A stretch of DNA of 64,000 nt, from positions 124,001-188,000 of the forward strand of contig CAZLGW010000007.1 in the NCBI GenBank assembly GCA_964559125.1. Reading direction: 5' to 3'. The notes under the pieces were generated by a model. It was not told the DNA's origin, ran no database searches, and saw nothing but the letters and a program-made list of their open reading frames with translations. Shown one piece after another: positions 16,322-25,325 of the stretch. Position 1 is the stretch's first letter. Each line of letters begins with the position of its first letter. The DNA is from Ravibacter sp964559125. GTDB lineage: Bacteria > Bacteroidota > Bacteroidia > Cytophagales > Spirosomataceae. A program made the position numbers and the translations under genes.

Positions 16322-19300
16322 ATGTTAAAGACTGCACTCAACAAGCCGATTGCCATCGTAGTGGCGCTTTTTGCTGTAGCTATTTTTTCAGCGCTGGCTC
16401 TCTTCAGGATACCGGTCGATATTTTCCCCAATCTGAATCTGCCTACCATCTACATCTCCCAGCCTTACGGAGGGATGTCGGCCAACCAGATGGAGGGCTT
16501 TGTCGCCACCCGCTACCAAAACCAGATGCTGTACGTATCGGGGATCAAGGATGTGGAGGTCAAAAATATACAGGGCACCTGTCTCGTCAAACTAACATTC
16601 TACGAGAATGTCGATATGTCGCAGGTGGCCGGTGAAGTGGCCACCCAGGTTAACCGGGTCATGAACTACCTTCCTCCCGGAACGGTTCCGCCTACCGTGG
16701 TGAGATTCGACGCCTCGTCACTCCCCGTCGGACAGCTGGTTTTCAGCAGTAAAAGCGCTCCTCTCGCCGAATTACAGGATATGGCTTCCTCGCGTATCAG
16801 GCCGCTGTTTTCACAGATACCGGGAGGTATCGCTACCTCTCCCTTCGGCTCCAACGAGCGGACGGTGGTGATACGCGTCGATCCCGACAGGATGAAAAGC
16901 TATGAGCTCACGCCCGATGAAATCGTGGCTGCAGTAGTGGCTAACAACAAAATATCACCTGCGGGCAACGTACGTATCGGTGATTTCATGGTCATGACCC
17001 CGAGCAATACTGTGCTCGACAACGTGGAAGATTTTTTCAATATCCCGTTGAGGCAGGGAGTAGGCCCCATGGTCTTCATGCGTGATGTCGCTACGGTGGA
17101 AGATGCTACCGACGTCCCGGTCGGGTATGCGCTGATCAACGGGAAACGTTCAGTTTATATACCGGTATCCAAATCGGGCGACGCCTCCACCATGTCGGTT
17201 GTTTCGGCTCTTAAGGCCAGGCTGCCCGAGATGAAAAGCCTTCTCCCCGAATACATAGACCTGAGTTACGAATTCGACCAGTCGGTGTATGTGATGCAGT
17301 CGGTACATGCGCTGGCAGTGGAGGGCGGATTGGGTGCGCTCCTCACCGGGCTCATGGTATTCCTTTTCCTGAGAGACCTGAGAAGCTCGCTGATCGTAAT
17401 TCTTACCATCCCCGCATCGCTTTTATCTGCCATACTGATGCTGCAGCTTACCGGGCAGACCATCAATATCATGACGCTCTCGGGATTGGCGCTGGCTATC
17501 GGTATACTGGTAGACCAATCTACGGTGGTGATAGAAAACATACATCAGCACCTCGAAATGGGGAAAAACAAAGCCCGGGCCATCAAAGACGCTTCGGTCG
17601 AAATGGGCTTTCCGCTGTTTCTGATCACAATAGCCATCCTGGCGGTATTTGCACCGGCTTTTATGATGACGGGTATTCCGAGAGGTATGTTCCTGCCGCT
17701 GTCGCTCGCGGTCGGTTTTTCGATCATAGTTTCCTATGTACTCTCGCAGACGCTCGTTCCTATCCTCTGCAACTGGTGGCTCAAAGAGCATAAACACACG
17801 GAAAGCGCCGATGACGATTCTCCCAAGCCTGAGAAAAAGGCAGGGCTTATGGAAAAGATACAGCATCGTTACGGCCTTCTTCTGAGCAGGTTGATGAAGC
17901 GGCGTACGACTGTTGTAGGGGTTTACCTGGTAGTTGCCTTTTCCCTGGTTGCCATTTTGTTTATGAACATAGGGACCGACCTGATGCCCCGCCAGAATAA
18001 GGCCCGGCAATTCCAGGTCCGCCTGATAGGGCCGGAAGGCCTCCGGCTCGAGAGAATGGAAGAGCGGGTAAAAGAGGTGCTCGAACAACTGGAAGACCTC
18101 GTCGGGAAACAGAACATCTCGATTACATCGGCTTATGTCGGTATGACCCCTTCCAGCTACGGCACCAGCGCTCTGTACGTATTCAATTCCGGGCCCCATG
18201 AGGCAATTCTGCAGGTAAGCCTTTCCCCCGATTACAAACTGGAATCGCTCGATCTGCTAAAAGACCAGATCAGGCAGCGTATTCATAAAGAATTGCCCGA
18301 TCTCAAAACAACCTTCGAGCCTATCGAGCTCACGGAAAAGATCATGAGCCAGGGCGCCTCCACCCCCATAGAAGTTATAATAGGCGGCAAAGATATTCCT
18401 GAAAACCAGGCATTTGCTCAAAAGGTAATCAAAGAACTCGACAAGATACCCTACCTGCGGGATGTGCGGATCAAGCAGCCGCTGCGCTACCCTACCGTCC
18501 AGATCCATATCGACCGGGAAAGAGCCGCACAGCTGGGCCTTTCGGTAGACGTGATCGCCAAATCGCTGGTAGCGGCTACGTCTTCAAGCCGTTTTACCGC
18601 CAAAAACCTATGGCTCGACCAGGGCAAAGGCTTTGCCTACCAGGTGCAGGTCGAAATGTCGCCCCAGTATATGCAGTCGGTCGCTGATATTGAAAATATC
18701 CCGCTCGTAAAAGGTCAGCTGAGGCCTACCCTGGGCGATGTAGCCACTATTTCCACCAACAACGTACCGGCCCAGTACGACAGACGGGGTCCCCGCAGGA
18801 TGCTTACCATCACTGCCAACACTCACCAGGTTGATCTCGGCACTGCCAGCGAAGCCGTACGCCAGGCTGTGGCAAATGCGGGCGATCCACCCAGGGGAAG
18901 CGTAGTCAGCGTGGAAGGTATCGCAATGCTGCTCAAAGAAACGCTCGACAGCCTGCAGTTTGGCCTGCTTCTGGCGGTTATAGTTATCTTCCTCCTTCTG
19001 GCCGCTACCTACCAGTCGTTCAGGCTGGCTACCATCATTATGATCACGATCCCTTCGGTTCTGGCCGGAGCTATGCTCCTGCTGCTGGCGACGGGCCAGA
19101 CTCTGAACCTGCAATCTTATATGGGAATTATCATGTCGGTAGGTGTGTCGGTGGCCAATGCTCTTCTGCTTGTAACCAACGCCGAAACACTGCGGCTTCA
19201 GTACCGTGATGCGGGCATTGCCGCCAGAACCGCCGGAACATTGCGTTTACGGCCTATCCTGATGACAACCCTGGCCATGTCTATCGGGATGGTGCCCATG

Positions 19301-19537
19301 GCCAGCGGCTTCGGCGACACAGGCGAGCAGGTCGCCCCACTGGGAAGGGCAGTTATCGGGGGACTTCTCACCTCTACGATCTCCACCCTGTTCATATTAC
19401 CGGTCGTCTTTTCACTAATGATGAAAAAAGTATCATTCAATTCCGTATCGCTCGATCCCGATAACCCCGAAAGTGAAGATTTTGATCTGAAAAGCACCGA
19501 AGCCCAGTCCATGACCATCTCCAACCACATCAACTAA
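16322..19537 (+). CDS. RND efflux pump permease (AcrB/HAE-like) with altered proton-relay residues
   Basis: A 1071-residue permease of normal RND length with two 6-span repeats and two periplasmic loops. It starts MLKTALNKPIAIVVALFAVA and has the FRIPVDIFPNLNLPTI and GILVDQSTVVIENIH segments. In TM4 the canonical Asp-Asp pair reads Asp398-Gln399. In TM10 the canonical lysine position (AcrB K940) reads alanine in SVGVSVANALLLV (about residue 945). The TM11 RLRPILMTTLA segment is kept. Such VSVANA-type RND proteins form a known but poorly studied branch. The pump would expel compounds with the neighbouring TolC and adaptor. Whether it is proton-driven is open because of these substitutions. Confidence 0.92.
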   Translation: MLKTALNKPIAIVVALFAVAIFSALALFRIPVDIFPNLNLPTIYISQPYGGMSANQMEGFVATRYQNQMLYVSGIKDVEVKNIQGTCLVKLTFYENVDMSQVAGEVATQVNRVMNYLPPGTVPPTVVRFDASSLPVGQLVFSSKSAPLAELQDMASSRIRPLFSQIPGGIATSPFGSNERTVVIRVDPDRMKSYELTPDEIVAAVVANNKISPAGNVRIGDFMVMTPSNTVLDNVEDFFNIPLRQGVGPMVFMRDVATVEDATDVPVGYALINGKRSVYIPVSKSGDASTMSVVSALKARLPEMKSLLPEYIDLSYEFDQSVYVMQSVHALAVEGGLGALLTGLMVFLFLRDLRSSLIVILTIPASLLSAILMLQLTGQTINIMTLSGLALAIGILVDQSTVVIENIHQHLEMGKNKARAIKDASVEMGFPLFLITIAILAVFAPAFMMTGIPRGMFLPLSLAVGFSIIVSYVLSQTLVPILCNWWLKEHKHTESADDDSPKPEKKAGLMEKIQHRYGLLLSRLMKRRTTVVGVYLVVAFSLVAILFMNIGTDLMPRQNKARQFQVRLIGPEGLRLERMEERVKEVLEQLEDLVGKQNISITSAYVGMTPSSYGTSALYVFNSGPHEAILQVSLSPDYKLESLDLLKDQIRQRIHKELPDLKTTFEPIELTEKIMSQGASTPIEVIIGGKDIPENQAFAQKVIKELDKIPYLRDVRIKQPLRYPTVQIHIDRERAAQLGLSVDVIAKSLVAATSSSRFTAKNLWLDQGKGFAYQVQVEMSPQYMQSVADIENIPLVKGQLRPTLGDVATISTNNVPAQYDRRGPRRMLTITANTHQVDLGTASEAVRQAVANAGDPPRGSVVSVEGIAMLLKETLDSLQFGLLLAVIVIFLLLAATYQSFRLATIIMITIPSVLAGAMLLLLATGQTLNLQSYMGIIMSVGVSVANALLLVTNAETLRLQYRDAGIAARTAGTLRLRPILMTTLAMSIGMVPMASGFGDTGEQVAPLGRAVIGGLLTSTISTLFILPVVFSLMMKKVSFNSVSLDPDNPESEDFDLKSTEAQSMTISNHIN

Positions 19538-19542
19538 ATAAC

Positions 19543-19584
19543 ATCGTCTCATTGCCTAATTACCTAATCGTCTCATCGCCTCAT
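19543..19584. repeat. Direct repeat, cgtctcattgcctaat type
   Basis: Two 18-bp copies (19543-19560 and 19567-19584), matching except at three positions, lie in the 51-bp gap between the RND and adaptor genes. The reverse complement of part of this unit (aattaggcaatgagg) recurs at about 30350-30364 after the thioesterase gene. It looks like a dispersed intergenic microrepeat. Confidence 0.6.
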
Positions 19585-19588
19585 TCAA

Positions 19589-20692
19589 ATGAATAATATA
19601 TTTAAAATTGCTGTAGCCGCTCTCCTGCTGGCTTCCTGCGGTCAGAAGAAACACCCGGAAAACCTGGCGGAAGATACCCCTGGTAAAAACGATGAGTTTC
19701 GGTATGCGGCCATTATGGTCAAAGGCGCGCACCCTGTAAGGGAAATAAACCTGCCCGGCGAGCTGGAAAGCTTTTATGAAACTGACCTCTATCCCCGTGT
19801 AAGCAGCTACATCAGCAAAATGCATGTAGACATCGGCGACCGGGTAAATAAAGGCCAGCTTCTGGCCGAACTCGAAGCCCCGGAGCTCATTGCCAACCTC
19901 ACAGCAGCTTATTCCAAAGTCAAAGCGGCCGAGGCAGTCTACCAGTCGAGCCGGGCCGTCTACCAGCGCGCGCTCAAAACGCAACAGACACCGGGAGCTA
20001 TTTCCGAGATGGATGTGGAAACGTACTGGTCGAAGCTGGTCTCCGACAGCCTGATGGTAGTAGCCGAGCAGGCCCACTACGAATCGGTCAAACAATTGGT
20101 CGATTACCTGAAAATCACGGCTCCTTTTGCAGGGGTTGTAACAGACCGCCGGCTATCTCCGGGAGCCTTTGTCGGTCCCGGGGGGCAGAACTCGGTACCC
20201 TTGCTGAAAATCAAGCAGCTTGACCGGCTTCGCCTGCGGCTGGCGGTGCCTGAAGCCTACCTTGGCGATATCAGGGCGGGCACCCCCGTACAATTCACAG
20301 TCCGGACGTTCCAGAACGAGGTATTCAGCGGGAACATCAGCCGTATTTCCCATAGTGTCCGCCCTGATACCCGCTCGGAGATGATTGAGATTGACATTGC
20401 AAATTCGGGAAGAAAGCTGAAACCGGGCATGTACGCTTCGGCCCGGCTACCGGTTCATACCCATGAAGGCAGTGTGTTTGTCCCTAAATCGGCAGTATTG
20501 AGCAACATGGAGCAGACATTTGTCATCAAGGTAGCAAACGGCACTGCCGAGCGCATAAACGTGCACCGGGGAGATATTACCGATACCCAGGTGCAGATAT
20601 TCGGCGATATACACCCCGGTGATATTATCCTGAAAGTCGCTACCGACGAAATCCCTAACGGAAGCCCGATCGCTATAGAACCCGTGCAATAG
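19589..20692 (+). CDS. RND periplasmic adaptor (membrane fusion protein), lipoprotein
   Basis: A 367-residue adaptor. The N-terminus is a lipoprotein signal with lipobox LLASC, then a linker. The lipoyl halves (DLYPRVSSYISKMHVDIGDRV and LKITAPFAGVVTDRRLSPG) bracket a short helical hairpin. Beta-barrel and membrane-proximal domains follow (PVQFTVRTFQNEVFSGNI, LKPGMYASARL, VFVPKSAVL). It bridges the inner-membrane RND pump and the outer-membrane TolC partner encoded just upstream. Domain order and length are ordinary for HlyD/AcrA-type adaptors. The gene ends 18 bp before a convergent T9SS gene. Confidence 0.93.
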   Translation: MNNIFKIAVAALLLASCGQKKHPENLAEDTPGKNDEFRYAAIMVKGAHPVREINLPGELESFYETDLYPRVSSYISKMHVDIGDRVNKGQLLAELEAPELIANLTAAYSKVKAAEAVYQSSRAVYQRALKTQQTPGAISEMDVETYWSKLVSDSLMVVAEQAHYESVKQLVDYLKITAPFAGVVTDRRLSPGAFVGPGGQNSVPLLKIKQLDRLRLRLAVPEAYLGDIRAGTPVQFTVRTFQNEVFSGNISRISHSVRPDTRSEMIEIDIANSGRKLKPGMYASARLPVHTHEGSVFVPKSAVLSNMEQTFVIKVANGTAERINVHRGDITDTQVQIFGDIHPGDIILKVATDEIPNGSPIAIEPVQ

Positions 20693-20710
20693 AAAAATGG
20701 AATCCGGCTT

Positions 20711-22930
20711 TCAGTGGAGAACTACCTTTTTTACTTCCACGCCGGTTTCTCTTTTTAATTTTATGATATAAACTCCTTTTTCCCAGCCCGAAGCATCTAC
20801 AGACAGAGGTACTCCGGCAGGGGCCTGCGAAGCATAAATCTTCCTCCCGAGCATATCGAAAATCCCGAGTTCTCCCGGATGGGTCGCCTGGACGGAAAAC
20901 CCGTTGCAGGCAGGATTCGGGTAAACCGTAAGCGCTGCTGCCGGTTCATTACCGGAGATCGTAAGGGGAAGGCGGTTCAGGAAAATATAAGCGCCACCTG
21001 CTGCCGTACCGACTGCAAGGTCCGGTTTCCTGTCGTTGTTTACATCCGCAATCGTAACATGGAGTCTCGTACCCAGGTAAGGCGCTGAATGTCCGTCCCT
21101 GATGGCATCATAAATCACCGAAGAATCTTCTTTCGACCACGCGCCCCATTCACCGCTGTGCAGTATCCTGATATTTCCACTCATATCCGTCATCACGATA
21201 TCTGCCTTCCCGTCGAGGTCAAGATCGGCCACAGCCAGGGAAAGAAACCTCCGCGAAAAAGCCGGTCCTATACCTCCCAGCGCAGCATCACGAAGCGTAA
21301 AAACAGGAGCTGTTGCACTGCCGGTGTTTTCATAGTAGCTGATATTTCCCAGTACACCCCCTACGAGGATATCCATATCGCCATCCCTGTCTGCATCATA
21401 AAAGCAGATCCTGTCTGATACGGAAAGCTCTCCGGGTAAGGAAACCTCCGCTAATGCCGAAGCATTCAGCTGTACAGCGCCGGATCCCTGGTTGGGGATA
21501 TAATGAAATAACAGCCTGCGGTTGTAGACGGAAACTATTCCCAGGTCTGTCCGGCCGTCGCCGTTGAAATCGTGCCAGTGAGGTTGAAGATCGGTATGCC
21601 CCAGCTTTTGTAACTGGAGGAAATCGTCGGTTTCCAGCTCATATACAGGCTTTGCGGGAGTGCCGGTGTTTCTAAATAACCAGAGCGCACCGCTAAAATC
21701 TTCCCCGTTAAAGGTCCCCCGGTTCCCGATCACCATATCAGCATCGCCGTCTCCGTCGACATCGAAGAACGATACGGCTGCATTTTCTCCCACATCCAGC
21801 ATATCCGACTGAAGGAAGTCTTTTTGTCTCAGCTGGAAGTCAGGTATATTTTCAGTTCCGGCGTTATGATAATACCATCCGGAAGAGATGAAGTCCATCA
21901 TCAGGTTATCGTTCCCGTACACATTCGGCGAAACCAGGAGGTCTTTTACCCCGTCAAAATCCACATCTTCGAGATACGCGGCAGGAAACATCGGCATAGA
22001 TGCCGGAGCGGCTGCCGGATACGCTGAAGAATAGGTGGTATACTTTGCTTCAAGCCCCGTGGTACTGTTATATAATATGCTCAGGTTTTCGCAATCGACG
22101 TTGCCGAGAAGCATGTCTTTTTTCCCGTCACCGTTCAGGTCATGCAGAAGGATCGAATTACCGGTATGCATCACCCGCGCATTATTGCCGGCGGTTTGGC
22201 CGCCCAGGCCGTGGGCGGCTACAGCGCAAGGGATCCCAAACTCGAAATCGTCGCATGTATGTTTCCGGAAATCGCCCCAGCACTCGCCGTTCCTGACAAA
22301 CTCGAGGCTGTCGGGCACGCCGTAGCGCTCCATACTCATATTCTGATTCAGCTCCGCAAAGTCGCCTCCGGCTTCGAAAGTTATAATATCCATATCCCCG
22401 TCCCCGTCGAAATCGGTCAGAGCCGGGATATCGGAAGCAGCCACCTGCAGGTTTATGGAATTTCCCGAAAGCCCGGTAGTGGTGAGATAGGGCTTCATAC
22501 GGACCCACTCCCACCCGTCCGAAGCGTTTCCCTTCCGACGGTAGACGGTTAACCCCTGCGATGCGTACGTAAACAGCTCCTTTATGCCGTCGCCGTCGTA
22601 GTCGACCAACGCCATCCAGTTGGTAATAGCCGGGAAAAGCAGCTCGTATTCAGGACGATAAACGTATTTCTTCAGAACCGGGTCGGCAATAAACGTGCTT
22701 ACCTTGCTGCTGGTCCTGTCGAAAACGACAAGGTCTTCGGTATCATCGCCATCCAGGTCTGTCTTGCCGTATTGCACCGCATTCAGTCCGCCGGCCCAGG
22801 GCGTATCGATTAAGACACTTCCTTTTTTCACAACAGAGGTCGTATCTCTTACAAACCAGGAGGTCTGTGCGGAAGCCCTTTCACACAAAAAAAACAGTGT
22901 AACTAATATTACAGTAATTTGTAATTTCAT
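20711..22930 (-). CDS. Secreted FG-GAP/VCBS repeat protein with T9SS sorting domain
   Basis: From the ATG at 22930 (MKLQITVILVTLFFLCERASAQ, signal peptide) the product has 739 residues. About ten calcium-loop motifs of the type DxDGDGxxD recur along it (for example DFDGDGDMDIITF, DLNGDGKKDMLLG, DVDGDGDADMVIG), each within an FG-GAP beta-propeller blade. The last 75 residues (PAAALTVYPNPACNGFSV through GVYIIKLKRETG) are a type A T9SS C-terminal sorting domain. The protein is therefore expected to be exported through T9SS and attached or released at the cell surface. The binding partner is unknown. A start at 23008 is possible but would precede the signal peptide by 26 residues. Confidence 0.92.
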   Translation of the reverse strand: MKLQITVILVTLFFLCERASAQTSWFVRDTTSVVKKGSVLIDTPWAGGLNAVQYGKTDLDGDDTEDLVVFDRTSSKVSTFIADPVLKKYVYRPEYELLFPAITNWMALVDYDGDGIKELFTYASQGLTVYRRKGNASDGWEWVRMKPYLTTTGLSGNSINLQVAASDIPALTDFDGDGDMDIITFEAGGDFAELNQNMSMERYGVPDSLEFVRNGECWGDFRKHTCDDFEFGIPCAVAAHGLGGQTAGNNARVMHTGNSILLHDLNGDGKKDMLLGNVDCENLSILYNSTTGLEAKYTTYSSAYPAAAPASMPMFPAAYLEDVDFDGVKDLLVSPNVYGNDNLMMDFISSGWYYHNAGTENIPDFQLRQKDFLQSDMLDVGENAAVSFFDVDGDGDADMVIGNRGTFNGEDFSGALWLFRNTGTPAKPVYELETDDFLQLQKLGHTDLQPHWHDFNGDGRTDLGIVSVYNRRLLFHYIPNQGSGAVQLNASALAEVSLPGELSVSDRICFYDADRDGDMDILVGGVLGNISYYENTGSATAPVFTLRDAALGGIGPAFSRRFLSLAVADLDLDGKADIVMTDMSGNIRILHSGEWGAWSKEDSSVIYDAIRDGHSAPYLGTRLHVTIADVNNDRKPDLAVGTAAGGAYIFLNRLPLTISGNEPAAALTVYPNPACNGFSVQATHPGELGIFDMLGRKIYASQAPAGVPLSVDASGWEKGVYIIKLKRETGVEVKKVVLH

Positions 22931-22953
22931 AGAAGATATTTCGCATATTTTTG
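22918..22953 (+). promoter_or_regulatory. Possible murF promoter
   Basis: TATTTTTG (22946-22953) is a perfect match to the Bacteroidota -7 element TAnnTTTG on the plus strand. The nearest TTTG upstream is at 22918-22921, with a 24-bp gap, slightly longer than usual. It lies in the 102-bp divergent gap before murF. Confidence 0.3.
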
Positions 22954-23032
22954 GGCTGTCGTTGATTATAAACGAAAAATCCCGCCCAAAACAGATAGCC
23001 GGGAGCAAAAAACAAGGACAACGGAACCATTC

Positions 23033-24325
23033 ATGGATACTTCACAAATATATAAGCTTTACCTGGAGAACCGCCTTATTTCTACGGATTCACGCCGGAT
23101 CACGGAAGGCAGTATCTTCTTTGCGCTTAAGGGAGAAAATTTCGACGGAAACAAATTTGCTGCCGAAGCGCTGGAAAAAGGTGCTGCCTATGCTATTGCG
23201 GACGATCCGGCAGCCGTTACATCCGATAGAATAATTCTCGTTGAAAACACGCTCGATACGCTTCAGGACCTGGCCAGGCTACACCGGAAATCCTTCAGCT
23301 TCCCCGTAGTAGCGCTTACAGGCTCGAATGGTAAAACCACCACTAAAGAACTCCTCAAATGCGTGCTTTCTCCCCGGTACAAGACTTATGCTACCCAGGG
23401 GAATCTCAATAACCATATCGGGGTGCCGCTGACGATCCTGTCGGTCGACGAGCAGTCTGTAGAGGTGGTGATCGTGGAAATGGGCGCCAATCATGAGAAA
23501 GAGATCGCCCTGCTATGCTCCATTGCCCAGCCTACACATGGCCTCATTACCAATATCGGGAAGGCCCACCTGGAAGGATTCGGCAGCCTCGAAGGTGTTA
23601 AAAAAGCGAAAGGCGAGCTTTATGACTACCTTTCAAAGAAAAAGGGTACGGTATTCGTCAACGCTAAGAACGAGATCCTGATGGAGATGGCAAGCAAACG
23701 CCGGGCCTTCGGCGAGATCATCTTCTATAACTCGGATAACAAGCTCGCAACCCCGCTGCTGGTAGGCCAATCGCCGTTTATTACCTACACTACCGACGAT
23801 CTGACCGTTTCCACCAACCTGGTAGGGGAATATAATTTCGGCAATATCTGCGCGGCGCTCTGCGTTGCCGACTACTTCGGAATTTCGCCGGATGACGCGC
23901 ATCTTGCCATATCCAATTATGTTCCCGGCAATAACCGGTCGCAGATCGTCAGGCAAAATACGAATACTATTATCCTGGATGCCTATAACGCCAATCCTTC
24001 TTCTATGGCGGCTGCGCTGGAAAATTTTGCCAGAATGGAAGCCGGACATAAGATGGTGGTTCTCGGCGACATGCTGGAGCTCGGAAACGAAAGCCGGGCA
24101 GAGCATGAATTGTTGGGAGAAATTATAGCCCAAGGAAAATTTGATACCGTGCTGCTATTTGGAAAGGAGATTGTTCACGCACTCGGTAGTCTTCCCAGGG
24201 CATACTATTTCCCCGATAAGTTTTCACTTCATAACTGGATCATGGATCATCCCCGTCAAAACAGCCACATACTGATCAAAGGTTCCAGGGGTATGGGACT
24301 GGAAAGCGTCGTTAATTTCCTGTAA
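23033..24325 (+). CDS. murF: UDP-N-acetylmuramoyl-tripeptide--D-alanyl-D-alanine ligase
   Basis: A 430-residue Mur ligase. It shows the N-terminal substrate domain start with STDSRRITEGSIFFALKGENFDGN, the ATP loop VALTGSNGKTTTKELL, and central-domain segments NLNNHIGVPLTIL and EMGANHEKEI. The C-terminal domain includes DAYNANPSSMAAAL and VLGDMLELG. It adds the D-Ala-D-Ala dipeptide to the UDP-MurNAc-tripeptide in the cytoplasm, the last soluble step of peptidoglycan precursor synthesis. It is separated from mraY and murE by the peroxidase pair, so the usual mur/fts cluster is split here. Length is typical. Confidence 0.96.
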   Translation: MDTSQIYKLYLENRLISTDSRRITEGSIFFALKGENFDGNKFAAEALEKGAAYAIADDPAAVTSDRIILVENTLDTLQDLARLHRKSFSFPVVALTGSNGKTTTKELLKCVLSPRYKTYATQGNLNNHIGVPLTILSVDEQSVEVVIVEMGANHEKEIALLCSIAQPTHGLITNIGKAHLEGFGSLEGVKKAKGELYDYLSKKKGTVFVNAKNEILMEMASKRRAFGEIIFYNSDNKLATPLLVGQSPFITYTTDDLTVSTNLVGEYNFGNICAALCVADYFGISPDDAHLAISNYVPGNNRSQIVRQNTNTIILDAYNANPSSMAAALENFARMEAGHKMVVLGDMLELGNESRAEHELLGEIIAQGKFDTVLLFGKEIVHALGSLPRAYYFPDKFSLHNWIMDHPRQNSHILIKGSRGMGLESVVNFL

Positions 24326-24482
24326 AACAGGGAGGTAACCAATTACTCTCACAACGGAAATATTATATTTCTCACTAATCTTTAAAATTACACCATAGAG
24401 AATATCTATACATACATAAAAACAATAAATCGCATAAATTAACTACTTCATAGCTTTTCCTTATAAAGTACTACGGTAAGAA

Positions 24483-24513
24483 TTGCCCTTCCCGATAAAT
24501 AGCTGTATTTTTG
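24483..24513 (+). promoter_or_regulatory. Candidate promoter of the AhpC-like peroxiredoxin gene
   Basis: TTG (24483-24485), a 20-bp spacer and a perfect TATTTTTG (24506-24513) fit the Bacteroidota TTG-N19ish-TAnnTTTG pattern. They lie 47 bp before the start codon, leaving a short A+T-rich leader. The rest of the 234-bp gap after murF is A+T-rich with no gene. Confidence 0.5.
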
Positions 24514-24559
24514 CTATACAGAAATAATACAATTTTCAACTTATAAAAATTTATCTCTC

Positions 24560-25114
24560 ATGGCAAATAGCATCTTATCAGTAGGTTCTGAGTTTCCTTA
24601 CTTTAAGAAAACAGCCGTTGTCTCAATTGAGAAAGGCAACGAGTTTTACGATATCACTTCCAACGATCACCGTTCGGCCGGCAAATGGATGGTTCTTTTC
24701 TGGTGGCCCAAGGACTTTACCTTCGTTTGTCCGACTGAAATCGCCGAATTCAACAAGCATGTAGAAGACTTCAGTGATCGCGACACTATCCTGATCGGGG
24801 CTTCTACCGACAGCGAATTCGTTCACCTGGCATGGAGGAAAGACCACGATGATCTTCGCGGCCTTCAGTTCCCGATGCTTGCCGACACTTCCAAGTCTCT
24901 TGCCGAAGAGCTGGGTATCCTTGAAGCCGGTGAAAAAGTGGCTTATCGCGCTACCTACATCGTAGATCCTCAAGGCATTATACGATGGGTCAGCGTAAAC
25001 GACCTGTCTGTAGGACGTAACGTAAACGAGGTTATCCGTGTGCTCGATGCGCTACAGACAGACGAATTGTGTCCGTGCAACTGGCAGAAAGGCGAAGCTA
25101 CGCTGGCAGTTTAA
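24560..25114 (+). CDS. ahpC: AhpC-type peroxiredoxin
   Basis: A 184-residue 2-Cys peroxiredoxin. The peroxidatic Cys57 sits in DFTFVCPTEIAEF, and a resolving pair Cys171/Cys173 lies in the tail DELCPCNWQKGE. The CPCNW tail is that of actinobacterial-type AhpC, which is reduced by the AhpD partner rather than AhpF. This agrees with the AhpD-like gene just downstream. It reduces hydrogen peroxide, organic peroxides and peroxynitrite in the cytoplasm. A promoter-like site lies 47 bp upstream, and a small hairpin (TCCCTG-ATTAC-CAGGGA, 25115-25131) follows the stop. Confidence 0.93.
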   Translation: MANSILSVGSEFPYFKKTAVVSIEKGNEFYDITSNDHRSAGKWMVLFWWPKDFTFVCPTEIAEFNKHVEDFSDRDTILIGASTDSEFVHLAWRKDHDDLRGLQFPMLADTSKSLAEELGILEAGEKVAYRATYIVDPQGIIRWVSVNDLSVGRNVNEVIRVLDALQTDELCPCNWQKGEATLAV

Positions 25115-25127
25115 TCCCTGATTACCA

Positions 25128-25248
25128 GGGAATCTCTAAAAACTCTTCAGACAAGGCGCGGTAATTTAGAAACGCCGGAGTTTACTTTTGTAAATGAGAA
25201 AGTTGAAAAATTGTCGGAACGCAGTATCAAGAGTTTTTTGAGGTTCCC
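25128..25248. repeat. 121-bp MITE-like element with 20-bp terminal inverted repeats
   Basis: The left end (25128-25147, gggaatctctaaaaactctt) and the right end (25229-25248, aagagttttttgaggttccc) are inverted repeats that match at 18 of 20 positions. Between them lie smaller dyads (GGCG...CGCC and TTTAC-tttt-GTAAA). No protein is encoded. It sits between the peroxiredoxin and the AhpD-like gene. It could be a non-autonomous palindromic element or a structured RNA. I see no second copy in the window. Confidence 0.55.
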
Positions 25249-25272
25249 AATAAGATATAACAAACTAGAATC

Positions 25273-25309
25273 GGAATGGGCGGCTTCCTGCTGGGGCCGC
25301 CCGTATTCC
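25273..25309 (+). promoter_or_regulatory. Strong GC-rich hairpin before the AhpD gene
   Basis: GGAAT-GGGCGGC and GCCGCCC-gt-ATTCC pair as 5+7 bp around an 11-base loop. It ends 16 bp before the AhpD start. There is no T-run, so it may be an attenuator or processing site rather than a full terminator. Confidence 0.4.
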
Positions 25310-25325
25310 TTAAGCATGTTCGATT

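Noticed and set aside
17423..18199. 258-aa open frame on the minus strand inside the RND gene
   Set aside because: It is antisense to conserved RND sequence, and its composition (many H, R, Q) is that of a shadow frame.
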